Source: Nitrospira sp. (GTDB taxonomy: Bacteria > Nitrospirota > Nitrospiria > Nitrospirales > Nitrospiraceae). From it: DNA of 64,000 nt. The stretch is from NCBI GenBank assembly GCA_009594865.1, contig VOPT01000015.1:1-64000 (forward strand), written 5' to 3'. Each line of letters starts with the position of its first letter. Within the stretch, counting starts at the first letter, position 1. The position numbers and the translations under genes were made by a program. Positions 55,401-63,200 of the stretch are shown here, in pieces. The notes below the pieces were generated by a model, which ran no database searches, had not been told where the DNA came from, and saw only the letters and a list, made by a program, of their open reading frames with translations.

Positions 55401-58400
55401 GCTGGCAGAAAGGGCGAGGTCGGTCGGCGCTTCATTGATATTCGTCAGATTGATGGTGAAGGTCTGGCTCCTGGCGAGTCCGCCAAGGTCCGTCGTGCGG
55501 ACTGTGATCGTATGGCTCGCAGCTACGTCGTAATTCAGCAGGCTGCCGTTGGCCACTGTGATCTGACCTGTCGTGCCGTCGATGGAAAATCGTCCGCCGG
55601 CGTTGTTTGTCAAACTGTACGTATGCCGGTCGCCCGCATCCGGATCAGTCGTGGAGGCGGCTCCGACGACGGTGCCTGTCGGGGAATTCTCCGCGACTGT
55701 ATTGCCCGCCAAGACGATATTAGTCGGCGCCTCGTTCGCGTTCGACAGGTTGATCGTGAAGGTTTCATTGTAGGTGAGACCACCCCGATCGGTGACACGC
55801 ACGGTGACGTTATGACTCGTGGCGGCCTCGTAATTCAGCAGGATGCTGTTGGCCACGGTGATCACGCCCGTACTGCTGTTGATCGCGAATCGGCCTCCTG
55901 CGTTATCGACGAAGCTATAGGTTTTCGTGTCACCGATGTCGGGATCGGTCCCGGTGACGGTTCCCACCACCGTCCTGTTCGCCGCGTTCTCCGCCACCGT
56001 ATTCGCCGACAGCGCCAGATCTGTCGGCGCGTCGTTGACGGCCGTGACGTTGATGGTCAGGGTATTGGGAGCGGCGTCATAGGCAGTGTTGCTATCGCGC
56101 ACGGAGAAGGTGAAGCGTGCGTAACCCGTACCATTCGCATTGACCGCCGGTGTGAATACGAGGTTTCCCGCCGTCACATCCGCCACCGACACGACCTGCC
56201 CCGCGGTCACCGCGATCCCCGACAGCGTCAGACTCCCGGCGGTCGGTAAGGTATCGATCCGCACGGCACTCAAGCTGTCGCCCGCATCCACGTCGCTGAA
56301 GCCCAAGTTGGCGACCGTCACCGTATGGGACGTGTCCTCGTTGATGGTCACCGTAGCGTTGGTCCCGACCGGCGCTTCGTTGACGTTCGTCACGGCGATC
56401 GTGAACGTCTCATCGTAGGTGAGCCCGGCCCGGTCCGTCACTCGCACCGTCACGGCATGGCTCGTCGCGGCTTCGTAGTTCAGCAGCGTACCGTTGGCCA
56501 CTGTGATCACGCCCGTCGTCCGGTTGATCGCAAACCGCCCGCCTGCGCTGTTGGTGAATGTATAACTTTTGCTGTCCCCCGAATCCGAGTCGGTCCCGGT
56601 GATCGTCCCCACCACCGTTCCGTTCGGGGCGTTCTCAACCACCGTATTCGCCGACAAGGCGAGGTCCGTCGGGGCCTCGTTCACATTGCGTACCGTCACG
56701 GCGATGGCTTGCATGTCCGTCCCTCCGTTATTGTCGGAGACGCGTACCGTCACGTCGTAGATGTTGTTCGCTCCGCTGTCGGTCGGGGCTTCAAAGTTCG
56801 GTGCGTTTGTAAAACTCAGCGATCCCGTATTGCTGTCGATCGTAAACTTGGATGCATCCGCGCCGCCGCTGATGGAATAGGTCAGGGTTTGTCTCGTATC
56901 GCCGTCGGTCGCGGTGACCGTGGTGACGGCGGCAATATTTTCACCGAGGCTGATCGAGGCCGTCGCCCCTCCGCCGTTGCTGGTGATCGTAGGAGCGGCT
57001 TCATTGACGTCGGTCAGCTGGATGGTAAAGCTCTGGTCGTAGGTCAGCCCGCCGCTATCGGTCACCCGCACGGTCACGGGGTGGCTCGTCGCCGCTTCAT
57101 AATTGAGCAGGCTCCCGTCGGCCACGGTGATCACGCCGGTGCTGCTGTTGATGGTGAAGCGGCCGCCCGCGCTGTCGGTGAAGCTGTAGGTTTTCGTATC
57201 CCCGGCATCCGGGTCCGTCCCTGTCACCGTGCCAATGACTGTCCCGTTCGCCGCGTTCTCCGCCACGCTGTTGGCTGACAAGGCCAGGTTCGTCGGGGCA
57301 TCGTTCACCGCACTTACCGTCACGTCGATGGTATCGGTCGCGCTGGAAAAAGCCGTCGTGCCTCCGTTGCTCGCCGTGGTCACCTTCGTCCCCGCCGTGC
57401 CGCTGGTCTGATCCCAGGCCCGCACCGTCAGCGCCGCAGTACTGGTCCCGTTGTAGTTGGCGCTCGGCGCAAAATACAGCCGCGTGCTCCCGTTATCCGC
57501 CAACAAGAGCGCCGACGTGTTGCTCACCGTCCCCACCGTCGTCCACGTCGTCCCTCCATTCGTCGTGTAGTACCACGTCCCGTTCGTCTGGTCGCTCCCG
57601 GTAATGGCAATCCCCTTCGCGGCGCCACTGTCCTGATCCGTGACCCCGCCCGTAAATGCACTGATCAGCGAACCCACCGCGCCGCTCGGAGCCCCCGCGT
57701 CTTCGGCCACCGTCATGGAGAGGGCCGTGTCCGCCAGCACCGGTGCTTCATTGCTGTTGGTAACGGTCACGACGATGGATTGGGAATCCGCTCCGCCTAC
57801 ACCATCTTCGACGGTCACGATGACATCGTAGACGTTGTTGCCGCCACTATCGGTTGGTGACTCGTAGTTGGGCGCCGATACGAACGACAGAGCACCGGTG
57901 CTGCTGTTGATGGTGAATTTGGCGGCATCGACTCCGCCGCTGATGGAATAGGTGAGCGTCTGTCCGGGACTCGCATCGGTAGCCGTCACCGTCGTGACGG
58001 CAGTCGTGTTCTCCGTGACGCTCACTGATGCCGTGCCCCCACTACCGTTGCTGGTGATCGTCGGCGCAGCATTACCGCCGGTCGCATTGTACCGCTGCAT
58101 GAAAATGCCTGCGCTGTCGCCAGGCCCGTTGCCGGACCAGGTGACCACGATCTTGCCGTTCTGGTAAGCGACGCCTGATAAGTCCTGTACGTTTGTCGTC
58201 GTTGTAGTGGCTCGGCTTTCTGTCGTCAGCGCCGTTCCCGTGTTGTCATATTGCCTGGTGTATATCCCGTAGCTGGAACCATCTTGATTAAGACTGGACC
58301 AGGAGACGACGAAGTTCCCACCGGCATCCATCGCGACATTGGCGAGATCCTGGTTATACGTGGCATTGCTGGTGACCGAGATCGCACTGCCCTGGGCCAC

Positions 58401-60032
58401 GCCTGAGCTATTGAATCGCTGAGCTTGAACATCGGTATCACTGCCACTCAGCCGATCCCAGGTCACAACAAAGTTGCCACTGTCGTTCATCGCGATTGTG
58501 GCATGCTGATCGTTGCTACTAGCGACGGAGTTGACGAGGAATTCGCCGCCCTGAGCCTTGCCGGATGAGTCGTATCGCTGGCCATAGATACTATAGACAC
58601 TGCTGCCGGCCGTGCGCTCGCCTTCCCACACCACGACGAAGTTTCCAGCAGAATCCATCGCGATGTCGACTTGGTCCTGATCGCCCGCCGTTGTCGTATT
58701 GACCAAGAAGTTGGAACCGATCTTCGTCCCAGTAGAGTCATAGCGCTGGGCAAAGATGTTGTCGTAGTACGTCCCGGCTTCTTGATTGCCCTCCCATGCC
58801 ACCACGAAGTTGCCGCTGGCATCCATCGCAACTCTGGCATAAGCTTGATCATTGCTCGTGGTTTCGTTCACGAGAAACTCACTGCCGACTGCCGTACCGG
58901 AGGAGTTATACATGCGGGCATAAATATCGTGGTCGCCCGTTCCCTGATCCCGTTCCCAGGTCACAACGAAGGCCCCACTAGAATTCATGGCGACGCTGGC
59001 GATCCGTTCACTCGCCGCATTGTTGGCGATGACAAACTCGCTACCTTGAGCCGTCCCCGCGCTGTCATATCGCTGCCCATAGATATCACCGGCGCTCTCC
59101 CACACCGTGATAAAGTTCCCGGTGGCATCCGCTGCCACGCTCTTAGTCGTCCAGTCTGTACCGGCGGAATTAAAATCTTGGACCCCACTCGTCGTCGTAT
59201 TGACTCTGGTTTCACTGCCGGATGCGGTGAGGCTCAACAACTCAAGCCAGTTCGCTTGCGTATCATAGTTGATCGCGACCTGGGTTTCGATCGACCCGGT
59301 CTGCACTTCGAGATCCCAGTCGCCGCCGAGAGCCGCATTGCCCGTGAGATCGCTGCTGGCTTCAACATCGGCACCGGTCAGTGCGGCGAGTTGGTTCACG
59401 GCCTCCTGCCCGGCTTCGCCCAACGCAAAATCGCAGCCGTACACGAGGATGTCGGCCTGCTCCGACAGGGCCAGCTTGATCGTCGCCAGCGCGTCCGCAT
59501 ATTGTCCCGACATCGACGTCGTGGTTAAGATGCCGATCCCGAGTTGGAGTGCTCCCTCGCCTCCGTGTGAAATGATGTGGACGGCGTCGATCCCGGTACG
59601 GCCCGAAAGCGCGTTCGCCATCTGCGCGATCCCGTCCTGCCCTCCTTCGAGCATGATGACTTCGATGTTCGGGTCCATGCCATTCAACAGTGTTTGATAA
59701 TCCGGCACCGTGACATCGACGAAGGCGATCTCGTGCCGCGACTCAATCGGCATGTATCCGGACAAGGCTTTGAGCACATCGGAACTGCTGTCGGATGTCG
59801 GCATGTCAGCGTCGGCGGAGGGGGCGTCTTGTGACACGGCGGCGTCGGCTTGTTCTTGCGCGACCTGCTCCGAATGCGCTTCCGCCGCCGTGGCGGCCGC
59901 GGCAGCATCGAACATCAATCGCGGCTCGAGCGAGAGGAGGGATGCTTTCACATGGGAGAGCGCAGGGTTTTTCGGTGGCACCGCGGGAGGTGCCGCCGCC
60001 TTGTCGGATTTCGCTTTTTTACGCCTGAACAT
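52455..60032 (-). CDS. Giant surface adhesin: LEPR motif, DUF4347, seven-blade propeller, cadherin/Ig-like repeats
   Basis: A 2525-residue protein with no Sec signal. The N-terminus is basic, then LSLEPRLMFDAAAAA, a motif common in large exported adhesins. DUF4347 follows (about 100-265; AVHIISHGGEGAL, ADILVYGCDFA). Next come seven similar units of 50-60 residues (each with xVAMDxxGNFVVxW and QRYDSxG), as in a seven-bladed beta-propeller. About fifteen cadherin/Ig-like repeats follow, seven of them starting LALSxNxVAEN and containing LLNYEAATSHxVTVRVTD. The end is a Pro-rich segment, a hydrophobic stretch (about 2425-2480) and a charged tail. It probably mediates attachment or aggregation. 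Export components are encoded at 61059-64000. No clear ribosome site precedes the ATG. Confidence 0.88.
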   Translation of the reverse strand: MFRRKKAKSDKAAAPPAVPPKNPALSHVKASLLSLEPRLMFDAAAAATAAEAHSEQVAQEQADAAVSQDAPSADADMPTSDSSSDVLKALSGYMPIESRHEIAFVDVTVPDYQTLLNGMDPNIEVIMLEGGQDGIAQMANALSGRTGIDAVHIISHGGEGALQLGIGILTTTSMSGQYADALATIKLALSEQADILVYGCDFALGEAGQEAVNQLAALTGADVEASSDLTGNAALGGDWDLEVQTGSIETQVAINYDTQANWLELLSLTASGSETRVNTTTSGVQDFNSAGTDWTTKSVAADATGNFITVWESAGDIYGQRYDSAGTAQGSEFVIANNAASERIASVAMNSSGAFVVTWERDQGTGDHDIYARMYNSSGTAVGSEFLVNETTSNDQAYARVAMDASGNFVVAWEGNQEAGTYYDNIFAQRYDSTGTKIGSNFLVNTTTAGDQDQVDIAMDSAGNFVVVWEGERTAGSSVYSIYGQRYDSSGKAQGGEFLVNSVASSNDQHATIAMNDSGNFVVTWDRLSGSDTDVQAQRFNSSGVAQGSAISVTSNATYNQDLANVAMDAGGNFVVSWSSLNQDGSSYGIYTRQYDNTGTALTTESRATTTTTNVQDLSGVAYQNGKIVVTWSGNGPGDSAGIFMQRYNATGGNAAPTITSNGSGGTASVSVTENTTAVTTVTATDASPGQTLTYSISGGVDAAKFTINSSTGALSFVSAPNYESPTDSGGNNVYDVIVTVEDGVGGADSQSIVVTVTNSNEAPVLADTALSMTVAEDAGAPSGAVGSLISAFTGGVTDQDSGAAKGIAITGSDQTNGTWYYTTNGGTTWTTVGTVSNTSALLLADNGSTRLYFAPSANYNGTSTAALTVRAWDQTSGTAGTKVTTASNGGTTAFSSATDTIDVTVSAVNDAPTNLALSANSVAENAANGTVIGTVTGTDPDAGDTKTYSFTDSAGGRFTINSSTGVITVADGSLLNYEAATSHPVTVRVTDSGGLTYDQSFTIQLTDVNEAAPTITSNGGGATASISLGENIAAVTTVTATDGDTRQTLTYSISGGADASKFTIDSNTGSLSFTNAPNFEAPTDSGANNIYDVTVRVSDNNGGTDMQAIAVTVRNVNEAPTDLALSANTVVENAPNGTVVGTITGTDSDSGDSKSYTFTNSAGGRFAINRTTGVITVANGTLLNYEAATSHAVTVRVTDRAGLTYDETFTIAVTNVNEAPVGTNATVTINEDTSHTVTVANLGFSDVDAGDSLSAVRIDTLPTAGSLTLSGIAVTAGQVVSVADVTAGNLVFTPAVNANGTGYARFTFSVRDSNTAYDAAPNTLTINVTAVNDAPTDLALSANTVAENAANRTVVGTVTGTDPDIGDTKTYSFVDNAGGRFAINSSTGVITVANSILLNYEAATSHNVTVRVTDRGGLTYNETFTINLSNANEAPTNIVLAGNTVAENSPTGTVVGAASTTDPDAGDRHTYSLTNNAGGRFSIDGTTGQITVANGSLLNYDVAASHTITVRTTDLGGLARSQTFTINLTNINEAPTDLALSASRVAENATNGTVVGTVSGTDPDSGDTKSYSLIDNAGGRFAINAGTGVITVANGSLLDYEAATAHSVIVRVTDAGGLTYDETFSITVTNVNEAPTDLTLSANTVPENAANGTVVGTVTGTDPDIGDTKTYSLTNNAGGRFAINSGTGAITVANSTLLNYEAATSHNVTVRVTDRAGLTYNETFTILVTNVNEAPTGTNATITINEDTSRTITAASFGFSDVDAGDSMSAVRIDTLPTAGTLTLSGVAVTTGQVVSAADLAAGNLAFTPAANANGTSYANFTFSVRDSNNAYDTAPNTLTINVTAVNDAPTDLSLSLSTVAENAVNGTVVGTITGTDPDAGDSKSYTFTNSAGGRFAINRTTGVITVADGSLLNYEAATSHLVTVRVTDSGGLTYDQSFTIQLTDVNEASTGADGTVTINEDTSHTLTTADFGFSDVDAGDSLSAVRIESLPSAGSLTLSGVVVTAGQVITAADLNAGQLVFTPAADASGVGYASLTFTVRDSGNLYAAGPNTLTVDVTPVNDTPVVSANTGATLAEGGTHTIDSGELALTDVDNSAAQLTYSIGTGPTHGCLELVSAPGLAVATFTQADIAANRLVYVHDGSECISDSFTFTVSDGAGGSLGATTVTLTITPVNDAPTIVSDGGGSTAAITVSEHVSAVTIVSGHDVDLPAQALTYSISGGADQALFTIDAATGALRFVAPSNFTAALSASGDHVYVVQVQVVDSQGASATQTLQVTVANVPVTRTVPVLPPSLVPATPSSAPVPPPAVGPGLPVVAGPVVEPGVRPAPADPMPVREVVGPAAQGSIGREGVKTDDLRRPAEWGLRDEPQGRASDQSERVLPVTLSIEPSRLNSEEGRLSPAVLSELLFAKLDAVIEGLEEAVAAETAQQAQVTRIAAASGVTLSVGFVVWALRSTALLASLFATVPAWQMLDPLPVVASHRRERTLRKRAQEQVAREEQVQYRGLHNLLDEQDAKARRSPDA
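53200..58070 (-). repeat. Array of near-identical adhesin repeat units
   Basis: This part of the adhesin gene encodes about fifteen repeated beta-sandwich units. Several are nearly identical at DNA level: the phrase for NYEAATSH and the VTVRVTD/GGLTYD phrases recur at intervals of about 300 bases, and a three-unit block (near 54180-55130 and again near 55960-56690) is duplicated. The array is prone to recombination and assembly collapse. Boundaries are approximate. Confidence 0.7.
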
Positions 60033-60312
60033 AGCCGGTGGTATCGACGTTCTCAGTCACTCAGCGCAGTCTGTCAGTTCTCCATCGGATGGACCTGCCC
60101 ATTTCTGAAGATCGATCCTTGATGGCGCGACGTTCCCCCCGCTCCGACTAACTTCAACGGACAGGACCCGACTCGAACGAGCACAAATCGCATCGTGTCA
60201 CTTGGATAGGTGGACGACTGTGCGAGGAGATCGCCGTTCAAGAACTTGCGCTTCACAACCGATAGAGAGAGAAGACCAGAGCCGAGTGCCTCCCATACAG
60301 GAGTACGAACCG

Positions 60313-61038
60313 ATGCGTGTTGCCTGGGGTCACTACCAACAGTCTCCCTTTGTGGTTGTCTCGTGCCGTCTTCAATTTCCACCTATTCTCACCATCAGTC
60401 GGGAACTGCCGGTGTCATTTCAGGAACGATTCCGGAACGATTTCCCGTTGTTCCAACCGACACAGGATCGACATGGCTATCGCCTGGGCTCCCAGGACGC
60501 CGCGCACGAGATCGTCCTGCAGGCCGATTCGCTTGTGCTCTCCACGAGACGCTACGACGACTGGCTGGATTTCCACGCACGGATTTCGGCGGCCCTCGAG
60601 GCGCTACAGGCCTGTTACCAACCGGCATTCTGCGCCCGCGCCACCTTGCGGTTCCAAGGTCTGATACGGCCGGTTCTCTATGGACTGACACAGATCCAGT
60701 GGCCCGCGCTCATCAACGCCAAGGTATTGGGCCCCTTTTCGTTGCCCGGGCAGAAGGGACAACTCCAAGGGAGCCGGCACGAAGTAGTTGTCTCGCTTCC
60801 CCAGAGCTCACACCGCTTCCGCCTGACCCATGGATTTGTGGAAGTCCGCGAGGCCGGTCACACGAATGGGTCCGGAGAACCCGCCTACCTGTTGGATCAA
60901 GACTACTTCACGACGCAACAGCTTGAATGGCCATCGCTCATGACGACGCTCGAACAGTTCGAGCAGGAGGCCGGCCAATTCTTCCGGCTCTGCGTATCCG
61001 ATCAGTTACACCAGGCCATGGTCCCCAAAGCGGCGTAA
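60313..61038 (+). CDS. TIGR04255-like protein
   Basis: A 241-residue soluble protein resembling the TIGR04255 family: SPFVVVSCRLQFPPILTISRELPVSFQERFRNDFP at the start, then YRLGSQDAAHEIVLQADSLVLSTRRYDDWLDFHARI and a C-terminal LEQFEQEAGQFFRLCVSDQLHQAM. Members are scattered among bacteria and of unknown function, sometimes near defence or phage genes. AGGAG lies 9 bases before the ATG at 60313. It is on the opposite strand from the adhesin and exporter genes that flank it, so it interrupts that cluster. Confidence 0.65.
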   Translation: MRVAWGHYQQSPFVVVSCRLQFPPILTISRELPVSFQERFRNDFPLFQPTQDRHGYRLGSQDAAHEIVLQADSLVLSTRRYDDWLDFHARISAALEALQACYQPAFCARATLRFQGLIRPVLYGLTQIQWPALINAKVLGPFSLPGQKGQLQGSRHEVVVSLPQSSHRFRLTHGFVEVREAGHTNGSGEPAYLLDQDYFTTQQLEWPSLMTTLEQFEQEAGQFFRLCVSDQLHQAMVPKAA

Positions 61039-61058
61039 GCACCACGCTGCGTCGCGGC

Positions 61059-63197
61059 TTACAAGTTACTCTCCCGGATCGCCACCGCCACCACTCGATC
61101 CCACATGCGCGAGGCCATACTCCGTGGCGTTCCGGAGATCTGCACCTGACCGGTGACCGTCTGCCCCAGCGGCTCCGGACGATCCGCGACATCGAGTTCC
61201 ACACGGTAGACGGATTGTTCGGCTTGGAGCCGTCCGCGCGCATCCTTCCGCACCGCCACCGGCCCTCCATAGATCGAGGCCAGATACGGCATGGAAAACT
61301 CCTGCTCGTCCAATTCCCGGATTTCCGTGATACGGGTTGCGTACGAGGAGCGCGTGAGATCGTTCGGCACGAAGATGGCGTCCTGGCCGACCGCCAGCAG
61401 GCTCAGATCCTGAACCGGCACCAATGCCACGACGACCGGCTGCTGCGGATTGACGATATAGGCCAGCGGAAGCTTGTCGTTGATCCAACGTCCCGGGTCG
61501 AGCGAGTCGGCGACGTCCGTGACGATCCCGTCGATCTGAGCGCGTAGGGCCAGCATGTGTTGTTGTTCCGCCAATCCCTCCAGTTCCGTCACCTTCGCGT
61601 CAAGCGTGTGCGCAAGCACCTGTCCCTGCTCACGGTCTTGAAGATAGCCGGCCTGACGTTGCAGCCTGAACTCCAACAGCGCAGCCTGCGTCTGCGCCAA
61701 CTGCATGTCCTTCGCCAGCTTGGGGCTCTCGAGGACCAGAAGCGTGTCCCCTTCTCGCACCTGCTGACCGGCGCGAACCGAGACCGACGCAATACGACCC
61801 GGCAAAGGCGCATACAGGGTGGCATACGATTTCGCCTGCAGCACGCCGGGCACCGATACTCGACCGGCCCAGGGAATACACAACAGGGCCACCACTACCA
61901 GGATCACGGTCGCCGTCAGGGCAAACCGTCCCGTCTGCACAAACACCTTCCGCCGTTCCCACCAGACCCTCAATTCCCGCCAAATGGGCAGGCCGATGAA
62001 AAACACCATTTCGACCGCAAAGAGCACGACGCCCAACGCCTTAAAAAAGTAGTGATAGACCATGACGGCAATGCCCGTAAACAAGACCAGGCGATAGGCC
62101 CAGATGACCCAGGCATACAGCACCATGATGCGGCGCGTCGACGGGCTGACCGCCTCGGGCTGTGGCGCCCCGGGGGCAAAGAGCCATTCACGCACCGACC
62201 ATTGACCGAAGGCAAAGGCGCGGTCCTGAAGATTCGGGAGCCCCAGCCCGTCGACCAGTAGATAGTATCCGTCGAAACGCATCAATGGATTGAGGTTCAC
62301 CGTGAGGCTCATGATCCAGCTGGTGGTCGCCACGATGAACGCCGTGCTGCGCAGCGCGCCGTCCGGCAGAAACGCCCAGAGCATCGTCGCCGCGGCGGCC
62401 AGCCCCAGCTCGGCCACCACCCCTGCCGCGGCAATGCAGAGCCGCTTCCGCTTCGAGCTCAACCGGTAGGAATCGCTGACGTCGGAATACAACACCGGCA
62501 TCATGACCATGAACGCCACGCCGATGGTCGGCACTCGACACCCGAATCGCGTCGCGGTATAGGCATGGCCCAGCTCATGAACCACTTTCACCCCGCACAG
62601 CACCGCGCCATACAACACTGCGCCGCGCCAATTGAAGAAGTGCAGAAACGTCGACAGGAAGGCATCCCACTGGCGGCTGACCAGAAACAGTCCCGCCACG
62701 CTCAGGACGGCAAACACCCAGGCTGCAGCAACGGTGTAGAACGGCGCGACGAGCGGGAGAGTCGTTCGAAGGAACGCATCCGGCCGGAAGAGGGGAATTT
62801 TAATAAACAGGTAATGGTGGACCAGCCACTGCCACCACACCTGATGACGCGCAGCTTCCTGCTCCACATAGTCCGTCGTTCGGCCGCTCGCAGATTGCTC
62901 AGTCAGGTTGTTGGCGTAGAGAAATCGCACGAAGTCTTCCACGTCCTCGACGCGAATGCGCGAGGTGGTCTCGCGCCTGATGACGTTCACCAGCGATTCC
63001 ATCGTGCCGGCGCTCCACTGCTCCAGCAACTGATACACCTGCCATTCGATCTGGAAATACTTATTGCGGACCGGATCGACGATCGTCCAGGTCGGCACGC
63101 CGTCCGGTGACGGCGCCCCCCGGAGAAATTGCAGATTCTTGCGCAGCGGGGGAAGCACGCGCTCCTTGCGGGGCTGGGCGGGAGTAAGACCGGCCAT
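61059..63197 (-). CDS. PqqD/peptidase M50/HlyD fusion protein (export component)
   Basis: A 712-residue membrane protein joining three parts. Residues about 35-100 resemble a PqqD-type peptide-binding domain (VDPVRNKYFQIEWQVYQLLEQW). Residues about 140-420 form a site-2-protease-like membrane domain with zinc motif HELGH at 207-211 and a second motif NLNPLMRFDGYY. The C-terminal 290 residues are an HlyD-type adaptor (LYAPLPGRIASVSVRAGQQVREGDTLLVLESP) with a coiled coil. The gene abuts a second HlyD gene (3 bp gap) and lies near the adhesin, as is typical of export clusters for large adhesins. Proteolytic activity is inferred from the motifs. Confidence 0.85.
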   Translation of the reverse strand: MAGLTPAQPRKERVLPPLRKNLQFLRGAPSPDGVPTWTIVDPVRNKYFQIEWQVYQLLEQWSAGTMESLVNVIRRETTSRIRVEDVEDFVRFLYANNLTEQSASGRTTDYVEQEAARHQVWWQWLVHHYLFIKIPLFRPDAFLRTTLPLVAPFYTVAAAWVFAVLSVAGLFLVSRQWDAFLSTFLHFFNWRGAVLYGAVLCGVKVVHELGHAYTATRFGCRVPTIGVAFMVMMPVLYSDVSDSYRLSSKRKRLCIAAAGVVAELGLAAAATMLWAFLPDGALRSTAFIVATTSWIMSLTVNLNPLMRFDGYYLLVDGLGLPNLQDRAFAFGQWSVREWLFAPGAPQPEAVSPSTRRIMVLYAWVIWAYRLVLFTGIAVMVYHYFFKALGVVLFAVEMVFFIGLPIWRELRVWWERRKVFVQTGRFALTATVILVVVALLCIPWAGRVSVPGVLQAKSYATLYAPLPGRIASVSVRAGQQVREGDTLLVLESPKLAKDMQLAQTQAALLEFRLQRQAGYLQDREQGQVLAHTLDAKVTELEGLAEQQHMLALRAQIDGIVTDVADSLDPGRWINDKLPLAYIVNPQQPVVVALVPVQDLSLLAVGQDAIFVPNDLTRSSYATRITEIRELDEQEFSMPYLASIYGGPVAVRKDARGRLQAEQSVYRVELDVADRPEPLGQTVTGQVQISGTPRSMASRMWDRVVAVAIRESNL

Positions 63198-63200
63198 CGC

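Noticed and set aside
52886..57278. Long open frames on the plus strand opposite the adhesin
   Set aside because: They mirror the repetitive GC-rich adhesin coding strand, have repeated low-complexity products and no family features, and lack plausible starts.
53200..58070. Regular repeats that might be taken for a CRISPR or satellite array
   Set aside because: They are in frame with the adhesin, about 300 bp long, and encode beta-sandwich domains. There are no short conserved repeats with unique spacers.
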